Shown here: piece by piece, positions 6,193 through 12,029 of the stretch
Layout of the letters: each line of letters begins with the position of its first letter
Numbering within the stretch: position 1 is the first letter of the stretch
NCBI GenBank assembly: GCA_025935735.1
Contig: JAICUS010000117.1
Span: forward strand, 1-12,673
Direction: 5' to 3'
Origin: Solirubrobacteraceae bacterium
GTDB taxonomy: Bacteria > Actinomycetota > Thermoleophilia > Solirubrobacterales > Solirubrobacteraceae
DNA: 12,673 nucleotides
Program-made: the position numbers and the translations under genes
Notes under the pieces: generated by a model
Told to the model about the DNA's origin: nothing
The model's database searches: none
The model's input: the letters and a program-made list of their open reading frames with translations, nothing else

Positions 6193-7256
6193 GCCGGCGA
6201 TCGTAGGTACTCGCGGTTGGCGGGCAGCCGGGCGGGATCGGCGACCGCGAGGCGGGCGAGCGCGACCGCGCCGTCGAGCGCGTCGCCGCGCGGCGGGACG
6301 AGCTCCACGTCGCCCAGCCCGTCCTGGAACGCGGCGAGCAGGCCGGGGAGGCGCCACAGCCCGCCGGCCCAGGAGACGCGGCGCGGCAGGCGCGGATCCA
6401 GCGCCGCGCGCGCCGTCGCCGCCAGCCGGCGGCCCGCCTCGGCGACGATCTCCGGGGCGGCCGCGGCCACGTCGGGCGCGAAGGCGGCCAGCCGGCGCGC
6501 GGCGTCCCGGTGCGGGTAGAGCTGGGCCGGCAGCGTCTCCGGCGGACCGAAGCGAGCGATGAGGCGCTCGAGCAGCGTGTGAGAGCCGCCCGCCCGTCCG
6601 TCGTGGGCGCGCAGCGCGGCCCGCAGGCCGGCCGCGCCGATCCAGGCGCCGCTGCCGTCGTCGCCCAGCAGGTGGCCCCAGCCGTCGCTGCGCACCCAGC
6701 AGCCGCGCAGGTCGGTGCCCAGCGCGACGGCGCCCGTGCCGGCGGCCACGACGACGCCCGGTGTCAATCCGAGCGCGCCCGCGTGGCTGGTCAGGACGTC
6801 CGAGGCGAGGAGCACGGCCGGCGTGCCGCACAGCGCGGCCAGGTCGCGTTGCAGCCTCTCCGCGTCTTCCGTCAGCGTGATCAGGCCGGCGAGACCGACG
6901 ACGACCGCGGCGACCGGCTCGCCGGGCCAGATCGCGCGCAGCTCGTCGAGCAGCCCGCCGCCGCCGCGCGGGCACGCGACCACCGCGTCCCCCACCCGCA
7001 GCCGGATGCCGCTGCCGCCGACGTCGATGCCGGCGACCGTGCGCGGCGGGAGCTCGAGCCGCCACTCCTCGCCGTCGCGCCGGGCCACGAACCCGCGCCC
7101 CGCGTCCGCCGCCAGCGCGGCCAGGTCGATCGGCGCCTCGGGGTCCGTGGCCAGCACGACGAGGGTCTCCTCGCGCGCCAGCGCGGCCAGCGCCTGGCGG
7201 GCCCGGACCAGCGGGAGCGGGCAGCGCAGCCCGCGGGCGTCGACTACGTGAGGCAC
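6189..7256 (-). CDS. TusA-domain / BadF-type MurNAc-GlcNAc kinase fusion (MurK-like)
   Basis: 355 residues in two parts. Residues 1-69 are a TusA/SirA-like sulfur-carrier domain: VVDARGLRCPLPLVRARQAL has the diagnostic CPxP (Cys12-Pro15), followed by ETLVVLATDPEAPIDLAALA and GRGFVARRDGEEWRLEL. Residues 73-345 are a BadF/BadG/BcrA ATPase-type sugar kinase: GIDVGGSGIRL (phosphate 1), Asp153 in LASDVLTSHAGALG, AAGTGAVALG (phosphate 2), GWGHLLGDDGSG and SWAGGLWR (adenosine). MurK of Clostridium belongs to this family and phosphorylates MurNAc and GlcNAc, and murQ follows with a 4-base overlap, so MurNAc is the likely substrate. The domains are in one frame with no stop; an in-frame GTG at about residue 57 is the only nearby alternative start. 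The fusion is unusual and the TusA role unknown. Confidence 0.9.
   Translation of the reverse strand: MPHVVDARGLRCPLPLVRARQALAALAREETLVVLATDPEAPIDLAALAADAGRGFVARRDGEEWRLELPPRTVAGIDVGGSGIRLRVGDAVVACPRGGGGLLDELRAIWPGEPVAAVVVGLAGLITLTEDAERLQRDLAALCGTPAVLLASDVLTSHAGALGLTPGVVVAAGTGAVALGTDLRGCWVRSDGWGHLLGDDGSGAWIGAAGLRAALRAHDGRAGGSHTLLERLIARFGPPETLPAQLYPHRDAARRLAAFAPDVAAAAPEIVAEAGRRLAATARAALDPRLPRRVSWAGGLWRLPGLLAAFQDGLGDVELVPPRGDALDGAVALARLAVADPARLPANREYLRSPA
6200..6205 (-). promoter_or_regulatory. Putative internal -10 element (TACGAT) before murQ
   Basis: On the minus strand TACGAT lies in the last codons of the kinase gene and is followed by 7 bases and GTG 6192. It fits the TANNNT-N7-start layout of other genes here and could allow murQ to be made without the kinase. 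It may instead be chance, because murQ can also be translated by coupling through the GTGA overlap. Confidence 0.3.
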
Positions 7257-7276
7257 GGAGTGGGTTCAATCATGCC

Positions 7277-8818
7277 GTGGGCGACATCGAGCTCCTGGTG
7301 TTCATGCTGCTCGCCGTCGCCCTGCTGGCGGGGCTCGGCCTGCGCAGCGGCGTGCCGTACCCGGTGGCGCTCGTGCTCGGCGGGCTGGTCATCGGCCTCA
7401 CGCCCGGGCTGCCGTCGCCCGAACTCGACCCGGACGTCGTGTTCTTCGTGTTCCTGCCGCCGCTGCTGTACTCGGCGGCGATCGGGGCCTCGTGGCCGGA
7501 GCTCAAGGCCAACGCGGGGCCGATCGTGCTGCTCGCGGTCGGCCTCGTGCTGCTGACGATCGCCGCGGTCGCCGCCGTGGCGAACTCCGTGATCGGCATC
7601 CCGTGGGCGGAGGCGTTCGTGCTCGGCGCGATCCTGGGCCCGACCGACCCGGTCTCGGCCGCCGCCGTGCTCGACCGGCTCGGGGTGACCGGGTACGCCA
7701 AGACGATCCTGGAGGGGGAGTCGCTGGTCAACGACGGCACCGGCCTCACCGCCTACAAGATCGGGCTCACCGCCGTCGCCTCGGGGGCCGGCTCGGCGCC
7801 GCACATCGCGCTGCAGTTCGTTGGCGTGGCCGCCGGCGGGATCGCCATCGGGCTGGCCGTCGGGTGGGTGTTCGCGCACCTGCGCCGGCTCGTCACCGAG
7901 CCGGCGCTGGACGTCACGCTGTCGCTCGTCACGCCGTTCGTGGCCTACGTGCCGGCCGAGCAGATCGGCGTCTCCGGCGTGCTCGCCGTGGTGGCGGCGG
8001 GGGTGTACGTGGGCGCGCGCTCGCTGGACATCATCGAGGCCGGCACCCGGCTGCGCACGCTGGCGTTCTGGGAGTCCACGAGCTTCCTGCTCGACGGCCT
8101 GCTGTTCCTGCTCATCGGCCTGGACATCCCCGTCATCCTGCGCGGCATCCAGGGCACGGACGCGCTGAGCCTGGCCGGCTACGCGCTGCTCATCACCACC
8201 GTGGTGATGGTCGTCCGGATGGCCTGGATGCTCCTGCTGCCGCCGCTGCTGCACTCGCACACGCCGCGTCCGGAGCGCCTGGCGATCGGCTGGAGCGGCA
8301 TGCGCGGCGCGCTCTCCCTCGCGGCCGCGCTGGCCATCGGCAGCCGCGGCTTCGCCGACCGCGACCTGGTCATCTTCATCGCCTACGCCGTCGTGGTGCT
8401 CACGCTCGCCGTGCCCGGGCTGACGCTGGCGCCGCTGCTGCGCCGGGTCGGGCTGACCGAGGACGAGTCGCGCCTGCGCGCGGATGCCGAGGCGCGGCTG
8501 CGGATCACCCACGCGGCGCTCGAGCGGCTCGAGGACCTGGCGGCCGACGGCGCGCCGGAGCACGTCGTGGCGCGGCTGCGGGAGCGCTACGAGTCCCGCA
8601 TCGAGCGGCTCGAGCGGCGCCTGGGCGAGAACCCGGAGACCGAGCACGACACCGATGTGGCCGTCAGCGCGCGGCTGCTGGCCGCGCTGATCGAGGCCGA
8701 GCGCGAGGACCTGCGGCGGATGCGCCGCGAGCGCGCCTACACCACCGAGACGCTGCGCGAGATCGAGCGCGAGCTCGACCTGGACGAGAGCCGCCTGCGC
8801 GCGCGGATCCGGCTCTGA
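7277..8818 (+). CDS. Na+/H+ antiporter, CPA1 family
   Basis: 513 residues. About 12 hydrophobic helices fill residues 5-390, with the CPA1 core motifs FLPPLLYSAAI (59-69), GAILGPTDPVSAAAVLDRL, ILEGESLVNDGTGLTAY with the ion-binding Asn152-Asp153 pair, and GWSGMRGALSLAAALAI (338-354). Residues 391-513 are a charged helical cytoplasmic tail (LRITHAALERLEDLAADG, RYESRIERLERRLGE) that may regulate transport. It exchanges protons for Na+ or another cation at the inner membrane. GTG 7277 gives the usual short N-terminus; only 20 bp separate it from the divergent kinase start, with no clear Shine-Dalgarno. It is the first gene of a plus-strand run with the DsrE, lipoprotein and ankyrin genes. Confidence 0.95.
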   Translation: MGDIELLVFMLLAVALLAGLGLRSGVPYPVALVLGGLVIGLTPGLPSPELDPDVVFFVFLPPLLYSAAIGASWPELKANAGPIVLLAVGLVLLTIAAVAAVANSVIGIPWAEAFVLGAILGPTDPVSAAAVLDRLGVTGYAKTILEGESLVNDGTGLTAYKIGLTAVASGAGSAPHIALQFVGVAAGGIAIGLAVGWVFAHLRRLVTEPALDVTLSLVTPFVAYVPAEQIGVSGVLAVVAAGVYVGARSLDIIEAGTRLRTLAFWESTSFLLDGLLFLLIGLDIPVILRGIQGTDALSLAGYALLITTVVMVVRMAWMLLLPPLLHSHTPRPERLAIGWSGMRGALSLAAALAIGSRGFADRDLVIFIAYAVVVLTLAVPGLTLAPLLRRVGLTEDESRLRADAEARLRITHAALERLEDLAADGAPEHVVARLRERYESRIERLERRLGENPETEHDTDVAVSARLLAALIEAEREDLRRMRRERAYTTETLREIERELDLDESRLRARIRL

Positions 8819-8832
8819 CAGCATTGGCCGGG

Positions 8833-9219
8833 ATGCTGGCCGCCATCCTCGAGTCGGGCGACCCCGAGCGCCTCTACACGGGGCTGTCGCTGCTCGTCTC
8901 CGCCGCCTCCGAGGGGCGACCGGCGCGCGGGCTGGCCATGTTCGGCGCGCTCGGGCCGCTGCTGGACCCGGACCTCGAGGCCCGGGCGCGGCGCGAGGCG
9001 GTGCACGTGAGCGAGGCCGAGCGCGCCGCGTTCGCCCGCACGCTGGCCCAGCTGCGCGACGCCGCTGCCGAGCTGCCGGACTGCTCCATCTGGGCGTGCG
9101 CGGCGGCGGTGCAGGCGGTCGGCGCCGAGCGAGCCGACGTCGAGTCGCGGCTCGCGGGCATCACCTCCACGCCGCAGTTCTTGCGCGAGGCCCAGGGCGC
9201 GCAGCTGGTGGTCGTGTGA
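8833..9219 (+). CDS. DsrE-family (DsrE/F-like) protein
   Basis: 128 residues. RLYTGLSLLVSAASEGRPARGLAMFGAL (13-40) matches the first helix and second strand of DsrE/DsrF/peroxiredoxin-like small proteins, and LPDCSIWACAAAVQAVG (81-97) the strand plus cysteine region that carries the reactive Cys in this fold (Cys84, Cys89 here). Members handle sulfur transfer or have unknown roles. The protein should be cytosolic. ATG 8833 is 14 bases after the antiporter stop; TTG 8824 in the same frame is an alternative. No strong ribosome binding site is visible, so coupling to the antiporter is likely. The stop overlaps the lipoprotein start (GTGA). Family call is by motif and size only. Confidence 0.78.
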   Translation: MLAAILESGDPERLYTGLSLLVSAASEGRPARGLAMFGALGPLLDPDLEARARREAVHVSEAERAAFARTLAQLRDAAAELPDCSIWACAAAVQAVGAERADVESRLAGITSTPQFLREAQGAQLVVV

Positions 9220-9614
9220 AGCGGCTGCTGCCGCTGCTGGTCGTGCTCGCCGGCTGCGGCAGCGCGCCGGCCGACCTCTTCGTCGTCCACCGCACGGGCA
9301 GCGGGAACAACGCCCGGCTCACCCTGCTCGTCCAAGACGACGGCTACGTGGTGTGCAACGGCGGCAAGGAACGGTCGATCTCCAACGCCCGGCTGCTCGA
9401 CGCCCGCCAGCTCGCCCGCGACCTCGCGCCCCAGGCGCAGCTGCACGTCGAGCTCCCGCCCGGGCCGCGGTCGGTCCTCTCCTATCGGGTGCGCCTGCAG
9501 GCGGGCACGGTCTCGTTCTCCGACACCTCCCGGCCGCTGCCCGGCGCCTTCGCCCGCGTGACCGCGTTCACCGCCGACGTGTCGGAGTCGGTGTGCGGTA
9601 TCAAACGCGGATGA
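9216..9614 (+). CDS. Small secreted lipoprotein of unknown function
   Basis: 132 residues starting at GTG 9216, which overlaps the previous stop by 4 bases. The N-terminus MKRLLPLLVVLAGC is a classic lipoprotein signal with lipobox LAGC, so Cys14 would be lipidated after cleavage. The mature part contains ADLFVVHRTGSG, RLTLLVQDDGYVVCNGG and a C-terminal segment TVSFSDTSRPLP...VCGIKRG with two cysteines (47 and 127) that may pair outside the cell. I recognise no named domain. The stop overlaps the ankyrin-gene start (ATGA), so the product is probably made at similar levels to its neighbours. Confidence 0.85.
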   Translation: MKRLLPLLVVLAGCGSAPADLFVVHRTGSGNNARLTLLVQDDGYVVCNGGKERSISNARLLDARQLARDLAPQAQLHVELPPGPRSVLSYRVRLQAGTVSFSDTSRPLPGAFARVTAFTADVSESVCGIKRG

Positions 9615-10198
9615 GCGTGTTCGAGGCGATCGCCGGCAACGAGCTGGAGGCGCTGCGGGCCGAGCTGCCCGCGGCGGCCTCGGCCCGCGACGAGCAGGGC
9701 GTGTCCGCGCTGCTGTTCGCGCTCTACCGGCGCAATGACGCGGCGCGCGACGCGCTGTTGGAGGCGGGCGCGGAGGTCGGGCCGGCCGAGGCGGCGGCGC
9801 TCGGGCGGACCGACGGGCTGGACCCGGCCGCGCGCAGCGGCGACGGGTTCACCTCGCTGCACCTGGCGGCGTACTTCGGCGGCGCCGAGACGGTGCGGGC
9901 GCTGCTGGCCGCGGGCGCGGACCCGGACGCCGACGCCGCCAACCCGTTCGGCGTGCGGCCGCTGCACTCGGCGGCATCGGTCGGCGACCGCGAGTCGGTG
10001 CGCGCGCTGCTGGAGGCGGGCGCCGACCCGAACGTGCGCCAGCAGGGCGGTTACACGCCGCTGCACACCGCCGCGCACAACGACGACGCCGAGCTCGTGC
10101 GGCTGCTGTTGGCACATGGCGCCGACCAGGCCGTGCGCACCGACGACGGCCAGACCGCGGCCGACATGGCCGGCGAGGTCACCCGGGGCCTGTTGTAG
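9611..10198 (+). CDS. Ankyrin-repeat protein
   Basis: 195 residues with four to five ankyrin repeats. The clear ones are at about 78-110 (GFTSLHLAAYFGGAETVRALLAAGADP), 113-145 (GVRPLHSAASVGDRESVRALLEAGADP) and 147-178 (GYTPLHTAAHNDDAELVRLLLAHGAD), with a degenerate first repeat (29-60) and a capping half-repeat (179-195). There is no signal peptide or membrane segment, so it is probably a cytosolic protein-binding scaffold. ATG 9611 overlaps the lipoprotein stop (ATGA), and the gene ends the antiporter operon. Partner unknown. Ankyrin proteins are widespread in free-living actinobacteria, so transfer from a host need not be assumed. Confidence 0.93.
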   Translation: MSVFEAIAGNELEALRAELPAAASARDEQGVSALLFALYRRNDAARDALLEAGAEVGPAEAAALGRTDGLDPAARSGDGFTSLHLAAYFGGAETVRALLAAGADPDADAANPFGVRPLHSAASVGDRESVRALLEAGADPNVRQQGGYTPLHTAAHNDDAELVRLLLAHGADQAVRTDDGQTAADMAGEVTRGLL

Positions 10199-10223
10199 GC
10201 GCGCGGACCCCGCGGCTCGTTGC

Positions 10224-10366
10224 GCCGGCGAACTGCGGCTGGGTGGGGAAGCGGTCTCCTCGCGGCGCTATGAGGTTCACACACCCGTGCGCCGGCGGCC
10301 TGGAAACGAACATCTCCGCACGGCGGCGAGGGCTCTTACTCCCCTACCCAGCCGCAGTTCGCCGGC
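10224..10366. repeat. 143-bp intergenic element with perfect 21-bp inverted arms
   Basis: The left arm (10224-10244) begins GCCGGCGAACTGCG and the right arm (10346-10366) ends CGCAGTTCGCCGGC; they are perfectly complementary over 21 bp. Pairing can continue into GGGG (10245-10248) with CCCC (10341-10344) past one bulged T. The inner part contains further possible stems: CCTCGC (10258-10263) with GCGAGG (10326-10331), and CCGTGCG (10285-10291) with CGCACGG (10317-10323). It fills the gap between the convergent ankyrin and Lon-like genes, 25 and 24 bp from their stops. It may be a two-way terminator, a structured RNA, or a small non-autonomous element (MITE-like). No target duplication is evident and I know no family it matches. 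Confidence 0.75.
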
Positions 10367-10390
10367 CCCGGCAGAGCGCCGGACGACAAC

Positions 10391-11014
10391 TCAAGCCGTG
10401 AAGTGGACCTTGCCGTTCGAGCGGGCGCGGGCCTGGGCGCGGTCGATGAAGTCCAGCCGCTTCAGCGCCGCGCGGAACAGGCGGGTGACGAGCTTCATCC
10501 GGGCGGTCTCCGAGCGCAGGTCGAGCAGGCCCTGCTTGGCGTCGAGGCCGAACTCGACGGTGGCGGCCATCTCGTAGGCCGTCATGCCGCCGATCTCCTC
10601 CTCGTCGGCCTCGCGGTCGGTGGCCTGGGAGACGAGGTCGGCGTAGGCGGCGTGCGCCTCGGCGGCCGCGTCGGCGTCGACCGTCTCGTCGCGGTCCTCG
10701 AGGAACTCGACGGTGCCGGCGGGGTAGGCGAGCTCCTCCTGGCGGGCCTCGATCCGGAACGCGCGCGTGCCGCGGGCCACGAGGTTCAGCCGGCCGTCGG
10801 GCATGCGCTCGAGCACCTCGGCGATCTCGCACGCGCAGCCGACCTCGCGCAGCCCGTCGTCGGCCAGCCAGACGATCCCGAACTCCGACTCCTCCTCGAG
10901 GCAGCGGGCCATCATCGTCTTGTAGCGCTCCTCGAAGATGTGGAGCGGGACCAGCTCGCTCGGCAGGGCGACGATGCCCAGCGGGAACAGGGGGAAGTCC
11001 CGGACCAGCGGCAC
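10391..11014 (-). CDS. Lon N-terminal (LON substrate-binding) domain protein
   Basis: 207 residues. RDFPLFPLGIVALPSELVPLHIFEERYKTMM (5-35) and the following strands EFGIVWLADDGLREVGCACEIAEVLERMPDGRLNLVARGTRAFRI (44-88) are the PUA-like LON domain that forms the N-terminus of Lon protease. The helical part (115-195) follows, but there is no AAA+ or protease domain, as in the stand-alone LON-domain proteins common in bacteria. It is presumably cytosolic and binds protein; exact role unknown. GTG 11014 is chosen because family members begin a few residues before FPLFPL and TAGACT lies 8 bases upstream. It diverges from the methyltransferase gene and converges with the ankyrin gene. Confidence 0.92.
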   Translation of the reverse strand: MPLVRDFPLFPLGIVALPSELVPLHIFEERYKTMMARCLEEESEFGIVWLADDGLREVGCACEIAEVLERMPDGRLNLVARGTRAFRIEARQEELAYPAGTVEFLEDRDETVDADAAAEAHAAYADLVSQATDREADEEEIGGMTAYEMAATVEFGLDAKQGLLDLRSETARMKLVTRLFRAALKRLDFIDRAQARARSNGKVHFTA

Positions 11015-11039
11015 GACCAGGGAGTCTAGGCTGCCGCGC
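11015..11039. promoter_or_regulatory. Shared divergent promoter with overlapping opposing -10 elements
   Basis: The gap between the two start codons is 25 bp. On the plus strand TAGGCT (11027-11032) is followed by 7 bases and GTG 11040; on the minus strand TAGACT (11028 back to 11023) is followed by 8 bases and GTG 11014. The two hexamers share the central TA at 11027-11028 within a CTAG palindrome. Neither gene has a Shine-Dalgarno, so both transcripts would be leaderless, and only one polymerase could sit on the site at a time. Confidence 0.55.
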
Positions 11040-11822
11040 GTGCCCGACCTCTACGTGCAGCGCGACCAGCCGCCGGGCGTGCCGCCGCTGCACCTGACCG
11101 GCGAGCGCACGCTGCCCGACGTGCCGGAGGAGAACTACTGGTTCCGCCGCCACCTCGCGGTCTACGAGTGGATCGGCGCCCGCGTGCACGGCCGCCGGGT
11201 GGTCGACCTGGCCTGCGGCGAGGGCTATGGGAGCGCGGTGCTGGCCCGCACGGCGGCGAGCGTCGTGGGCGTCGACGCCAACCCGGAGGCGTTCGCGCAC
11301 GCCGCGGCCAAGTACACGGGCGACGGGGTCGGCTTCGAGCGCGACATGGTCGAGCTCTGGCAGGGCGACGTCGACTGCGTCGTGTTCCTGCAGACGATCG
11401 AGCACATCCCGGACCCGGACGCGATGCTCGCCCACATCCGCGAGCTGATCGGTCCCCACGGCGTGGCCTACGTCTCGACGCCGAACGTGCTCACGCTGGC
11501 CCCCAAGGGCGCCGAGCGCTCGGGCAACCCGTGGCACGTCCGCGAGTATCGGCCGCACGAGTACCGCGCGCTGTGCGAGCGCCACTTCGCCCGGGTCGAC
11601 CTGCTCGGGCTCTTCCACGCCCGCAAGCTGCGCGCGCACGAACTCGCGATCGAGCACCTCGGCTGGGACCGCATCCACGCCGCGCTGCGGCTCACCAAGC
11701 CGTTCTACGACCGCTTCACGCCCGCGATCTCGGCCCGCGACTTCGCGCTGCGCCGCGGCGATCTCGAGCGTTCCCTCGACCTGCTGGCGGTGCTGCGGCC
11801 TCAAGCTCCGGACAGGGTCTGA
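11040..11822 (+). CDS. Class I SAM-dependent methyltransferase
   Basis: 260 residues. The Rossmann-type SAM site is clear: RVVDLACGEGYGSAVLA (53-69, motif I), VVGVDANPEAFAHA with Asp79 for the ribose, and VDCVVFLQTIEHIPDPDAML (111-130), followed by GVAYVSTPNVLTL (strand 5). The order and the TIEHI motif are those of Methyltransf_11/23-type enzymes, often found with glycan or lipid modification genes. An N-terminal segment (RDQPPGVPPLHLTGERTLPD) and a 90-residue C-terminal part may form the acceptor site. It is cytosolic; acceptor unknown. GTG 11040 is favoured by the promoter layout and because the upstream part of the frame lies antisense to the Lon-like gene. Confidence 0.9.
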   Translation: MPDLYVQRDQPPGVPPLHLTGERTLPDVPEENYWFRRHLAVYEWIGARVHGRRVVDLACGEGYGSAVLARTAASVVGVDANPEAFAHAAAKYTGDGVGFERDMVELWQGDVDCVVFLQTIEHIPDPDAMLAHIRELIGPHGVAYVSTPNVLTLAPKGAERSGNPWHVREYRPHEYRALCERHFARVDLLGLFHARKLRAHELAIEHLGWDRIHAALRLTKPFYDRFTPAISARDFALRRGDLERSLDLLAVLRPQAPDRV

Positions 11823-11845
11823 CGATGTTCCGGGTGGGCGACGTG

Positions 11846-11851
11846 TAAGGT
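11846..11851 (+). promoter_or_regulatory. Putative -10 element (TAAGGT) for the riboswitch transcript
   Basis: TAAGGT fits TANNNT and lies just before the riboswitch, so transcription would start near 11858. No convincing -35 at 16-18 bases is seen; CTGACG (11819-11824) is too far away. Confidence 0.4.
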
Positions 11852-11855
11852 GCGT

Positions 11856-12012
11856 CGCCGTCAAAGAGCCGAGTCCTCGCCGGTCAGACCGGTGGGGAGC
11901 GGGGGAACCGATGGAGCCATGGTCACGGCTCCCGGGGCGAATCGCCGCCAGATGGCGGCGTAGCGCAGGTCATCGCGCGAGCCCGACAGCTAACCCCGTA
12001 GGCGCGATGAGA
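11856..12012 (+). ncRNA. c-di-AMP riboswitch (ydaO-yuaA class)
   Basis: The region carries the hallmark conserved segments of the class in the right order: GAGCCGAGTCC (11875 on), GGGGGAACCGATGGAG, GGGGCGAATC and the 3' block CCCGACAGCTAACCCCGTAGG (11982-12002). Variable hairpins between them pair well: GGAGCC/GGCTCC (11913-11918 with 11927-11932) and CGCCGCC/GGCGGCG around an AGAT loop (11943-11960). The class binds c-di-AMP and is usually an OFF switch in front of cell-wall lytic enzymes and potassium/osmolyte transporters. Here it precedes an Rpf-like enzyme, with AAGGAG (12015-12020) immediately after the aptamer. No intrinsic terminator is visible between aptamer and gene, so control at translation start is possible. 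Ends are approximate. Confidence 0.93.
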
Positions 12013-12029
12013 CCAAGGAGTTCCCAGCC

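Noticed and set aside
6193..7269. Minus-strand extension of the murQ frame up to 7269, giving a 652-residue protein.
   Set aside because: The added part is a shadow of the kinase gene in another frame; MurQ homology begins exactly at the GTG at 6192.
7244..8824. 526-residue minus-strand frame opposite the antiporter, rich in Gln, His, Arg and Asp.
   Set aside because: This composition is the usual antisense image of hydrophobic GC-rich codons and shows no family motif.
9611..10198. Ankyrin gene considered as a horizontally acquired eukaryote-like effector.
   Set aside because: Its base composition and codon use match the neighbours, it is locked into the operon by a 4-base overlap, and ankyrin repeats are common in free-living bacteria.
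10200..10390. Convergent gap examined for tRNA, IS remnants and CRISPR repeats.
   Set aside because: No cloverleaf, transposase fragment or regularly spaced direct repeats are visible; only the inverted-arm element is supported.
10344..11864. 506-residue minus-strand frame running across the methyltransferase and Lon-like genes.
   Set aside because: It is out of frame with the clear LON-domain protein and antisense to a methyltransferase with intact SAM motifs.
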